Shown here in pieces: positions 1 to 5,745 of a DNA stretch of 5,745 nucleotides. Source of the DNA: Planctomicrobium sp. (GTDB lineage: Bacteria; Planctomycetota; Planctomycetia; Planctomycetales; Planctomycetaceae); assembly GCA_018659505.1 (NCBI GenBank), contig JABJMI010000401.1:1-5745 (forward strand), written 5' to 3'. Position 1 is the stretch's first letter. The number at the start of each line of letters is the position of its first letter. The notes beneath the pieces were generated by a model. The model had not been told where the DNA came from and did not search any database. It worked only from the letters and a program-made list of their open reading frames with translations. The translations under genes were made by a program, and so were the position numbers.

Positions 1-692
1 AACTCTCCGTCGATGAAACCGATCAACCAACAACATTGGCTGAGCATTACATCATCGCAGATCAGTGCATTCAAGGTGGAATGAAACTCGTCAGTCTGGC
101 ACCACGCTTCATTGGCGAATTGGAGAAGGGTGTTGACTACAAAGGCGATGTCTCTGCTTTGGAAGCATCCTTAAATGATCACGCAGCGATCTCTCAGTTG
201 GTTGGACCATACAAACTAAGTTTGCATTCCGGGTCAGACAAGATCTCCATGTATCCCGCTTTGGCACGTGCCACGCAAGGCATGTTTCATGTGAAGACCG
301 CGGGGACGAGTTACCTCGAAGCAATCCGAGTTGTCGCTCGACACGATGAGGAACTCTTCCGTCGCATCGTGAAGTTCGCTCGTGATCGTTACGACGTTGA
401 TAAAGCGACATACCACGTCGCTGCAACAAATGCGACGGTTCCTACAGGAGAAGGGCTGGACGCAACAAAGCTCGAACAGGTTTATCTCGAACGCTGGCAG
501 GATGTCCCCCAAGGATTAGGTTTCACCGAACCTGGACGCCAGATCCTGCATTGCACGTTCGGTTCAGTGCTGACAAGCGAAGAATTCGGACCGGCTGTTT
601 ATTCCGTTCTGGAGAGCCATCCAGAAACTTACAAAGATGTTCTCGCTGACCATTTCAGCCGACATTTAGACGCACTTCGTTCAGGCATGTAG
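1..692 (+). CDS. uxaE: Tagaturonate epimerase-family protein (UxaE-like), C-terminal part; start lies off the left edge
   Basis: The frame is open to the left edge (first full codon at base 3), so the TTG at 36 is not the start; about 229 residues remain, ending at TAG 690-692. The UxaE family converts D-tagaturonate to D-fructuronate in the cytoplasm, letting galacturonate breakdown join the glucuronate route, and is usually a little under 500 residues, so about half is missing. Visible family blocks, in order, are LSLHSGSDKISMYP (bases 219-260), HVKTAGTSYLEAIR (289-330), a YHVAATNATVP block, RQILHCTFGSVL (537-572) and a C-terminal DHFSRHL. I recognise these from memory of the family; no alignment was run. 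No frameshift is seen. The sulfatase gene starts 42 bases downstream on the same strand, so the two may be cotranscribed. A broader sugar-acid epimerase role within the family remains possible. Confidence 0.82.
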   Translation, partial: LSVDETDQPTTLAEHYIIADQCIQGGMKLVSLAPRFIGELEKGVDYKGDVSALEASLNDHAAISQLVGPYKLSLHSGSDKISMYPALARATQGMFHVKTAGTSYLEAIRVVARHDEELFRRIVKFARDRYDVDKATYHVAATNATVPTGEGLDATKLEQVYLERWQDVPQGLGFTEPGRQILHCTFGSVLTSEEFGPAVYSVLESHPETYKDVLADHFSRHLDALRSGM

Positions 693-734
693 AACACATT
701 TCTCTTCTCTATCTTCATTCAGAATTAAGTTATA

Positions 735-2339
735 ATGACACGCACTCTTATATTGTTTCAGGTCTTCTTCATCACAAGCTGCCTAACAGCAGCTGACAGA
801 CCGAACGTCTTGTTCATTATGTCGGATGATCACACGACTCAGGCATTTGGATGCTATGGAAGTCGGCTGGCAGAACTCAATCCAACGCCAGTCTTAGACA
901 AGTTTGCCAGCGAAGGGATGGTCTTCGACAATGCCTTTGCCACGAATTCGATCTGCACTCCTAGCCGCGCCTGTGTCCTGACCGGGCAATATAATCATGT
1001 GAATGGAGTGCATGATCTGGGGGGCAGAATTGAGAAAGGACGCCAGTATCTTGCTTTGGAATTTGGCAAGGCTGGCTACCAAACTGCGATGATCGGGAAA
1101 TGGCATTTGAAGGAAGAACCAGCTGCGTTCGACTTCTATAGCGTTCTACCTGGGCAAGGGAAATACTTTGACCCTGTCTTTAGAACACAAGGCGATAAGA
1201 AGTGGCCGAACAATACGATTGAATTCAAAGGAATGCACTCGACCGACGCCATCACCGATCAGACACTGAAATGGTTTAAAGAAGAAAGAGACCAGAAGAA
1301 ACCGTTCTTTCTAATGCACCACTACAAAGCTCCACACGATTTCTTTGAATATGCACCACGCTATGAAGAGTATCTCCAAAGCACCGAGATCCCAGAACCA
1401 GAAAGTCTTTGGTCGCAGCCAAAGTTCGGCTCTATCGCAACACTTGGTGCGAACGGAGAATTGAAACCGCATATCGGGACTTCCATCGGTCGCAGAAACC
1501 CCCGACGAAATTACGTCAAGCATTACGAACTTAGCGATGGTTTCGACGACGAGGCTGCCAAACGCGAAGCATACAATATCTACCTGAAACACTATCTTCG
1601 TTGCGTGAAAGGTGTCGACGACAACTTGGGGCGTCTGTTTGCGTATCTCGAAGAATCGGGACAGATGGATAACACGGTCATCATCTATACGGGTGACCAA
1701 GGTTTCATGTTGGGTGAACACGACTACATGGACAAACGCTGGATGTACGAAGAATCGCAACATATGCCGTTTCTAATTCGTCATCCTAAGTCCATCAAAG
1801 CCGGAACGCGCAGCGACGCGATTGTCGAGAACGTCGACTATGGTCCTACTATGCTCGCCTTCGCAGGGATCGAGACACCTGAATACATGCAGGGCAAAAG
1901 CTTCAAGCAAATTTGTGAAACCGGACAAGAACCCAAAGATTGGAAGCAGGCAGCTTACTACCGTTACTGGATGCACATGGCTCACCACGACAACCCTGGT
2001 CACCTAGGGATTCGTACCAAGAAGCACAAATTGATTTACTACTACGGCTGCGATTACGAAGGTGAGAATCAAACTCCACCAGGCTGGGAACTTTACGATT
2101 TAGAAGATGATCCTAAAGAAGTCGTCAATCAATACGACAATCCAAAATACAAACAAACAGTCGAAGAATTAAAAATTCAACTTGCCGAGCTTCGTAAACA
2201 AGTTAAAGACGATGGCACAGACTACCCTAAAGCTGAAAAGATCGTGCAGGAGTTCTGGGATTATGATGAAGAAGATCGATTCAAGGCTGTTGAGATTTCT
2301 CACAAGCATCGAACGAAGATGAACTCTGCCGGAAACTGA
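735..2339 (+). CDS. Exported type I (formylglycine-dependent) sulfatase
   Basis: Hydrolyses sulfate esters, probably on a polysaccharide outside the cytoplasm. Residues 1-20 form a signal peptide (hydrophobic stretch L5-L17, possible cleavage after LTA at 17-19). ITSC at 13-16 also fits a lipobox, so it could be a lipoprotein. The mature part opens with PNVLFIMSDDH, giving metal ligands D31 and D32. The signature C74-T-P-S-R78 with T83-G84 marks C74 as the cysteine converted to formylglycine. Other expected active-site residues are K122 and H124 (GKWHLK), K198 and H201 (KAPHDFF), D321-Q322 (GDQGF) and K334 (DKRW). The C-terminal part has the usual GIRTKKHKLIYYY and ELYDLEDDPKE blocks and ends in a charged helix. 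The 534-residue length is normal for SulfAtlas family S1. The PGQGKYFDPVF and MYEES blocks recall GlcNAc-6-O-sulfatase-like subfamilies, but the substrate is not established. The start is fixed by the signal peptide; no Shine-Dalgarno motif precedes it. Confidence 0.95.
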   Translation: MTRTLILFQVFFITSCLTAADRPNVLFIMSDDHTTQAFGCYGSRLAELNPTPVLDKFASEGMVFDNAFATNSICTPSRACVLTGQYNHVNGVHDLGGRIEKGRQYLALEFGKAGYQTAMIGKWHLKEEPAAFDFYSVLPGQGKYFDPVFRTQGDKKWPNNTIEFKGMHSTDAITDQTLKWFKEERDQKKPFFLMHHYKAPHDFFEYAPRYEEYLQSTEIPEPESLWSQPKFGSIATLGANGELKPHIGTSIGRRNPRRNYVKHYELSDGFDDEAAKREAYNIYLKHYLRCVKGVDDNLGRLFAYLEESGQMDNTVIIYTGDQGFMLGEHDYMDKRWMYEESQHMPFLIRHPKSIKAGTRSDAIVENVDYGPTMLAFAGIETPEYMQGKSFKQICETGQEPKDWKQAAYYRYWMHMAHHDNPGHLGIRTKKHKLIYYYGCDYEGENQTPPGWELYDLEDDPKEVVNQYDNPKYKQTVEELKIQLAELRKQVKDDGTDYPKAEKIVQEFWDYDEEDRFKAVEISHKHRTKMNSAGN

Positions 2340-2383
2340 ATAACGTTTGCTGTGTCACGCGGAATAAACAACTGTTGAACTAT

Positions 2384-2403
2384 AGTGAGCGAAGCGAACC
2401 ACT
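2384..2403. repeat. Short GCGAA-rich inverted repeat
   Basis: This 20-base element has AGTG at 2384-2387 pairing with CACT at 2400-2403 around AGCGAAGCGAAC. The interior is a tandem GCGAA and contains GCGAAGC (2389-2395), a heptamer known to form an unusually stable mini-hairpin as single-stranded DNA. It lies 44 bases after the sulfatase stop and is separated by one base from the larger inverted repeat beginning at 2405. There is no T-run on either side, so it is not a standard intrinsic terminator. It resembles short dispersed intergenic repeats, but no second copy is seen in this window. Confidence 0.4.
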
Positions 2404-2404
2404 G

Positions 2405-2476
2405 TCCCTTCTCCCCACCTTAGATTTTCATTCTCGCAAGCAGTTTCGCTGTGGGAAGAAGGTTAGGATGAAGGGA
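2405..2476. repeat. REP-like imperfect inverted repeat between convergent genes
   Basis: The outer arms TCCCTTC (2405-2411) and GAAGGGA (2470-2476) are perfect inverted copies. The inner arms TTCTCCCCAC (2409-2418) and GTGGGAAGAA (2451-2460) pair at 9 of 10 positions around a 32-base loop. The two pairings overlap at 2409-2411, so they are partly alternative. The right arm, GTGGGAAGAAGGTTAGGATG followed by AAGGGA, resembles the GGGAGAAGG-TTAGGGTGAGGGG type of dispersed repeat that I recall from intergenic regions of several bacterial phyla; here it looks partly decayed. It sits between the ends of the convergent sulfatase and methyltransferase genes, where it could mark or protect mRNA 3' ends. 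It lacks a T-tract, so it is not called a terminator. Confidence 0.5.
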
Positions 2477-2594
2477 ATATTTGAACCCTCGATCACGCAG
2501 GCTATCAATAAGCGACAGTCTTAAACCCCAAGTCAGTTAGCAACGAAGCGCGACATGTTCATTGTAGAAATGTAAAATGCTATCGATTACGGAG

Positions 2595-3821
2595 TCATTT
2601 CACAGGAGTGATTTTCAACTCATCAAGGTAGAGAGTACCGGTGGCGCCATTGAGTCCTGCTTGGACAATTGCTTCTTTGGCTCCGCGTGGAATGTTGATG
2701 AGAACACCGGAGCGAGTCCAGTTCTCCTGATCTGCTAGCCAGGGACCAATGACAACGCGATCAATCGGGATGCGCCGTCCATCATAGAAATAGAAGACGA
2801 TGCCAGGATATTCATTTGAGTTTCGACCCGCGCCGATGTTCTCCGATTTCATTGCCCAGCTGACTCTGGCTTGACGAACCTGTGTTCCATCGATTGCCAT
2901 GCCTTGCAGCATATGAGCATTGCGACCTCTCTCAGCATTTTCAAAACGAATACTTGCTGTCCCCGCTGCTGCGTCGTCGCTAATCTCGCCGCGCCGAAGA
3001 TAGTGCCAGCCATCAGCGAGACCATCTTCGTTTTCATCGTCTTCGAAACTCCCGTTGACGATTTCGGGATTGGCAGGATCAGGTTGAATCTTGCGCAACT
3101 CTTCCATTTGTCCAGTCATTGGGACAAAGAGTGTTGGTAGTAATTTTGTCTGAACCAGCTTACCTTCAATCTTTTCAAACAAGTGAAAGACTTGTTGATA
3201 CCGCTCACCCAGAGGGACAATCATTTTGCCCCCTTCTTTGAGTTGCTGAATTAATTTTGGAGGGACGTTTTCAGGCGAGCAGGTGACGATAATCTTGTCG
3301 AACGGAGCAAATTCTGGCCATCCCTGATAGCCGTCTCCGATGCGAGTATGAACATTCTTGTATTTTAATCGTTCCAGCAACTTTTTGGTTCGCTGACCAA
3401 GAGGTTCGACAATCTCAATGGAATAAACATCTTGTACAAGTCCCGAGAGAACCGCTGCCTGATAGCCACTCCCGGTTCCGATTTCCAGAACTTTGTCCGT
3501 CGGTTTCGGATCGAGAACTTCCGTCATGTAGGCAACAATAAACGGTGGTGAGATTGTTTGTTTGAAGCCAATATCCAGGGCGCTGTCAGCGTATGCCATA
3601 CTACGCAGGTTCGGACGCACGAAAAGATGACGAGGAACTTCCGCCATCGAAGCGAGAACTCGCTCATTTGTCACCCCTTCGGCAGCGATGAAATCCGTCA
3701 CCATCGTTTGACGCGCTGCGTAGTACGGGTCGCGTCGCTGTGCAATGACAACACCTTGAGCAAGTGTGCAAAGGAGCGCGAGTACGCACGCCATTCGAGT
3801 TGGTCGATTCAAAAACTGCAT
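2595..3821 (-). CDS. pcm: Secreted protein-L-isoaspartate O-methyltransferase with C-terminal beta-sandwich-like domain
   Basis: The family transfers a methyl group from S-adenosylmethionine to isoaspartyl residues in damaged proteins, starting their repair. Residues 1-27 look like a signal peptide (R6 and R9, hydrophobic M10-A27, cleavage after VIA at 25-27). The methyltransferase domain spans about 33-244. It contains the family block F86-K-Q-T-I-S-P-P93 with substrate-site T89/S91, the SAM-binding loop V111-LEIGTGSGYQAA-A123, acidic E136 after the second strand, the GDGYQGWP block (162-169) and FVPMTG (232-237). A typical bacterial Pcm is about 210 residues, so about 155 residues are extra. 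Residues 253-408 begin with the NGSFEDDENEDGLADGW pattern and end with TLYLDELKI, as in CBM4/9-type or other galactose-binding-like jelly rolls. The upstream leader has only a weak purine stretch, but the signal peptide supports the ATG at 3819-3821. It converges on the sulfatase gene. Methyltransferase membership is firm; export and the C-terminal fold are inferred. Confidence 0.92.
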   Translation of the reverse strand: MQFLNRPTRMACVLALLCTLAQGVVIAQRRDPYYAARQTMVTDFIAAEGVTNERVLASMAEVPRHLFVRPNLRSMAYADSALDIGFKQTISPPFIVAYMTEVLDPKPTDKVLEIGTGSGYQAAVLSGLVQDVYSIEIVEPLGQRTKKLLERLKYKNVHTRIGDGYQGWPEFAPFDKIIVTCSPENVPPKLIQQLKEGGKMIVPLGERYQQVFHLFEKIEGKLVQTKLLPTLFVPMTGQMEELRKIQPDPANPEIVNGSFEDDENEDGLADGWHYLRRGEISDDAAAGTASIRFENAERGRNAHMLQGMAIDGTQVRQARVSWAMKSENIGAGRNSNEYPGIVFYFYDGRRIPIDRVVIGPWLADQENWTRSGVLINIPRGAKEAIVQAGLNGATGTLYLDELKITPVK

Positions 3822-3947
3822 TTGCGATACCGAATTTCTCTAACATTAACGGAACTAGAAGTACCCATAGTTTCTTAAATTTCACTTGAACTGGGCAACA
3901 CCAATTTTCCGATCTTGTGTGAATTCCCGTTGGTGCCAGTGTTCTGT

Positions 3948-3995
3948 ATTTTAGTCTTGAATGATCTCGACGTGATTTCTCAGTCTGACTAAAAT
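3948..3995. promoter_or_regulatory. Perfect 9-base inverted repeat, candidate operator
   Basis: ATTTTAGTC at 3948-3956 and GACTAAAAT at 3987-3995 are exact inverted copies 30 bases apart. The left arm overlaps the tentative -10 TATTTT at 3947-3952. A further partial copy of the right arm, GACTAAA, occurs at 4038-4044, 18 bases before the plus-strand start codon. The arrangement could be a looped operator or an RNA stem in the leader of the plus-strand gene. This is inferred from the repeat geometry only. Confidence 0.35.
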
Positions 3996-4000
3996 CAGAC
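3983..4000. promoter_or_regulatory. Small hairpin GTCTGA-CTAAAA-TCAGAC
   Basis: GTCTGA (3983-3988) and TCAGAC (3995-4000) form a perfect 6-base stem with a 6-base loop. Its stem and loop use the same bases as the right arm of the longer inverted repeat (3987-3995), so in RNA the two pairings would exclude each other. It lies 62 bases before the plus-strand start codon and has no following T-run. It may be an operator half-site or a leader hairpin; chance is also possible for a 6-base stem. Confidence 0.3.
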
Positions 4001-4062
4001 GAGAACGAACTTTCCAGCCATTCGACTCATAAATCGAGACTAAAGAAATAGCTCACAGCAAC

Positions 4063-5280
4063 ATGGATGTCACAGATTTACAATCAGAATATCGCTGTCC
4101 TGGGGAGACGCAGCCGATTTCAAAATCTTTGCATCTGGCACGCCTCGCAGCTGGATATTCAGCTTGCTTTGAGTGTGTACATCGCTGCGAAACTGGGACT
4201 CTTGCGGTTGATGTTGTTGAGAAGATTAAGACAAAGAACTTTGCAGAGCACTCTTTTCAACTAGAGACTCAATTTGAACAAAAAGACGAAATACGTGGTA
4301 TTTACCTCAATGAATTAACGCGACCAAAGACTGAAAGCCTGATTGAGCACGTCCTTGAGTTAGTCCAACAAGAGCGTTCACAACTCTCGACTCCACCTAG
4401 AGTTTTGGTCGCCCACGATTGGCGTCCCTCGTCACCTGATCTGGTGACAGGGGTTGTTGCAGTCCTCCGCCGATGGGGATGTGAAATCGCTGATCTGGGG
4501 CAGATCAATCGTCCTTGCTTCGACTTCGCAATGTCACAATTTCCCGCAGACTTAGGGATCTTTGTCACGGGGGGAGTCGAAGCCGAGAAGCTCAACGGGC
4601 TAGATATTATCTCTGCCGAAGGAATCGAATGGAGCCACCCCGGTCGATTGAGCAAACTCTTTGAGAATCTCTCCAAACCGACGAGCCGTTCTCGTCGTCA
4701 AGCAGGAGAGTTTCAGTCAATTTCAGTAACAAAGAATTATGAAGCACTGATCAATCAACATTTTCCTGATATTCAGCCGATGCGAGTTGCCTTGGCCTGC
4801 GCTGAACCATTGGCATTGCAGATTCTTGGCTCAATACTGTTGAAGCATGGTTGTGAAGTGAATTTCCACGAGTTGAATTATTCTTCCTCAGATTTCAAAA
4901 AGCAGATGGAGGTCTTTCGTCATGCCGTTCGTGACACGCATATCGACATTGGGGTATTGATTCGTGCTGATGGCCAATCCCTCGCGATATTTGATGAACG
5001 AGGCAAACGGGTTTCTCATACAGCACTTCTCAATCTACTGAAACTTTCGGTTCCAAACGATCATCAGATACCGATTCAGAATTCCCCCGAACAGCTTTTA
5101 ACTGAATCTCGAGAGTCTGAGTGGGAATTTGTCACTGATGAAGAAGAACGTATCTGGTTCGCAGATCTAGAACCACAATGTGATGCGATTCATGTGATCG
5201 GCAAAGTCCTCATGCGATTGTCAGAGTCAGACTCTTCGCTTTCAGTATTGAGCCGTCGAAATACGGTTCATAATCCTTGA
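4063..5280 (+). CDS. Phosphoglucomutase/phosphomannomutase-like protein with Cys/His N-terminus, probable pseudoenzyme
   Basis: Residues 10-47 hold a Cys/His module, CPGET at 12-16 then H24, C35-x-x-C38, H40 and C42, which could bind zinc. Phosphohexomutase features follow. IRGIYLNELTRP (77-88) matches the family's N-terminal GIRGI block, HDWRPSSPDL (118-127) matches the GRDxRxSS block, and DLG (144-146) matches the next strand. The phosphoserine loop, normally T-A/G-S-H-N-P, is here T169-G-G-V-E173, so the catalytic serine is missing, although NGLD (178-181) is kept. The magnesium loop, normally DGDxDR, is R301-A-D-G-Q-S306, though the following IFDERG (309-314) is kept. The chain ends near residue 405 after a domain III-like end, so the phosphate-binding domain IV appears absent; active enzymes are usually about 450 residues or longer. 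Mutase activity is therefore unlikely, and sugar-phosphate sensing or a structural role is possible. CPGET at residue 12 supports this ATG. No signal peptide is visible, so it is probably cytoplasmic. Confidence 0.83.
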   Translation: MDVTDLQSEYRCPGETQPISKSLHLARLAAGYSACFECVHRCETGTLAVDVVEKIKTKNFAEHSFQLETQFEQKDEIRGIYLNELTRPKTESLIEHVLELVQQERSQLSTPPRVLVAHDWRPSSPDLVTGVVAVLRRWGCEIADLGQINRPCFDFAMSQFPADLGIFVTGGVEAEKLNGLDIISAEGIEWSHPGRLSKLFENLSKPTSRSRRQAGEFQSISVTKNYEALINQHFPDIQPMRVALACAEPLALQILGSILLKHGCEVNFHELNYSSSDFKKQMEVFRHAVRDTHIDIGVLIRADGQSLAIFDERGKRVSHTALLNLLKLSVPNDHQIPIQNSPEQLLTESRESEWEFVTDEEERIWFADLEPQCDAIHVIGKVLMRLSESDSSLSVLSRRNTVHNP

Positions 5281-5316
5281 AGTTGATGTTCTAAAATGAC
5301 TTCGCATTTGAGGCGA

Positions 5317-5745
5317 TTACGAATTCTCTTCGAAGACTGCTTTCATTTTGCGAAGCCCGGTTTCCATGACGGTTTTCGGATCTTGCTTCCAGTAGTCTTT
5401 GTTAAACAATTCAAGAGAAGCCGCTCCGTTGAAACCGATGGAGTTTAGAATTCCAATGATTTCTTTCCAAGGCGCTACACCATCTCCCGGATAAACACGA
5501 TGAGAGTCATTCATTTCTAAACGAGCAGGTTCTGCTGGATAGTCATTGAAGTGGAAACAGTGAACGGCGTCTCCACTTAAAAGTCCCAAGCCCGCGAACG
5601 CCGAACCTCCTCGAAAAATGTGGTAGACATCGGGCAGAACACAAGCATCAGAATGACCACTCTCGACAGCGACGAAAATCGCTTCGCCGAGTCTCGAAAG
5701 ATTCTTTGATGGTCCCCAGATTTCAACTTGAGGGATGACACCTGT
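5317..5745 (-). CDS. Sugar phosphate isomerase/epimerase-like TIM barrel, C-terminal part; start lies off the right edge
   Basis: The minus-strand frame stays open to the right edge, giving 142 C-terminal residues ending at TAA (5317-5319). The TTG at 5587-5589 is internal, because clear family sequence lies before it. That upstream part reads [18 protein letters not shown], then [15 protein letters not shown], then CFHFNDYP, the later strands of a xylose isomerase-like (AP endonuclease 2 superfamily) barrel. Expected metal ligands are the Glu of QVEIWG, the Asp and His of PDVYHI, the His of CFHFND and the Glu of ASLELFN. The [14 protein letters not shown] block is common in this group. Full members are usually 270-310 residues, so about half is present. 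The reaction is probably isomerisation or epimerisation of a sugar or sugar derivative; the substrate cannot be told. It converges on the phosphohexomutase-like gene with a 36-base gap and no obvious terminator. Confidence 0.88.
   Translation of the reverse strand, partial: TGVIPQVEIWGPSKNLSRLGEAIFVAVESGHSDACVLPDVYHIFRGGSAFAGLGLLSGDAVHCFHFNDYPAEPARLEMNDSHRVYPGDGVAPWKEIIGILNSIGFNGAASLELFNKDYWKQDPKTVMETGLRKMKAVFEENS

Larger units (their letters stand above)
3822..4062. promoter_or_regulatory. Divergent intergenic region expected to hold two promoters
   Basis: This 241-base gap lies between the start codons of the minus-strand methyltransferase and the plus-strand phosphohexomutase-like gene, so both promoters should be here. 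The only plus-strand candidate I found is TTCCCG (3924-3929), 17 bases, then TATTTT (3947-3952). It is a poor match to the sigma-70 consensus, so it is weak evidence. No convincing minus-strand promoter was found. Neither gene has a strong Shine-Dalgarno motif. The right half carries overlapping inverted repeats, listed separately. Confidence 0.4.

Noticed and set aside
36..38. TTG as the start of the first gene
   Set aside because: The frame is open upstream to the window edge and UxaE-family proteins need roughly 250 more N-terminal residues, so this codon is an internal leucine.
731..736. TATAAT directly at the sulfatase start codon, resembling a perfect -10 box
   Set aside because: It overlaps the ATG at 735-737. 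A transcript from it would start inside the signal peptide sequence, and no good -35 lies 17 bases upstream, so it is probably chance.
1311..1763. 150-residue open frame on the minus strand inside the sulfatase gene
   Set aside because: It lies wholly opposite a conserved enzyme gene, has no recognisable domain, and reads as the complement of sulfatase codons.
2409..2460. Intrinsic terminator at the 10-base stem downstream of the sulfatase
   Set aside because: The loop is 32 bases long and no T-run follows on either strand, so a REP-like repeat explains it better.
3558..3878. 106-residue plus-strand frame opposite the methyltransferase N-terminus
   Set aside because: It is antisense to the signal peptide and Pcm domain and shows no family motif.
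4302..4676. 124-residue minus-strand frame within the pseudo-mutase gene
   Set aside because: It is antisense to conserved phosphohexomutase blocks and has no recognisable motif.
5327..5336. TCTTCGAAGA palindrome near the convergent gene ends
   Set aside because: It is only 10 bases, has no loop or T-run, and lies inside the coding end of the TIM-barrel gene; chance is the simplest explanation.
5587..5589. TTG as the start of the right-hand TIM-barrel gene
   Set aside because: Conserved family sequence (QVEIWG, PDVYHI) continues upstream in the same frame to the window edge, so the codon is internal.

Overview
The window looks like chromosomal DNA from a planctomycete, probably a marine or aquatic member of the Planctomycetaceae-type lineages. 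The base composition is moderate and near-balanced, and the gene content is typical of that group: an exported formylglycine sulfatase, an exported isoaspartyl methyltransferase with a C-terminal beta-sandwich-like domain, a degenerate phosphohexomutase-like protein with an N-terminal Cys/His module, and a xylose-isomerase-like TIM barrel. Ribosome-binding sites are weak or absent in front of the complete genes. The assignment rests on recognising these families, not on a marker gene.

Layout. Bases 1-692 (+) hold the C-terminal part of a tagaturonate epimerase-family protein (UxaE). After 42 bases on the same strand comes a complete 534-residue type I sulfatase (735-2339). A 255-base gap follows (2340-2594) with two adjoining structured elements: a short GCGAA-rich inverted repeat and a REP-like imperfect inverted repeat. 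The secreted methyltransferase (2595-3821, -) converges on the sulfatase. A 241-base divergent intergenic region with overlapping inverted repeats separates it from the phosphohexomutase-like gene (4063-5280, +). That gene converges, with a 36-base gap, on the C-terminal part of a sugar phosphate isomerase/epimerase-like gene that runs off the right edge (5317-5745, -).

How the genes may work together. The left pair suggests use of sulfated, uronate-containing polysaccharide. The sulfatase would remove sulfate esters outside the cytoplasm, and the epimerase would handle a hexuronate breakdown product inside it. The TIM-barrel gene on the right fits carbohydrate metabolism but is on the other strand and is not obviously part of the same operon. 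The methyltransferase looks like protein repair or modification in an exported setting. The 405-residue protein has the phosphoglucomutase/phosphomannomutase framework but has lost both the phosphoserine loop and the metal-binding loop, so it is most likely a pseudoenzyme with a sensing, binding or scaffold role.

No RNA gene, insertion sequence, CRISPR array or phage gene is visible. The two most unusual items are the pseudo-phosphohexomutase with its Cys/His module and the exported SAM-type methyltransferase fusion.
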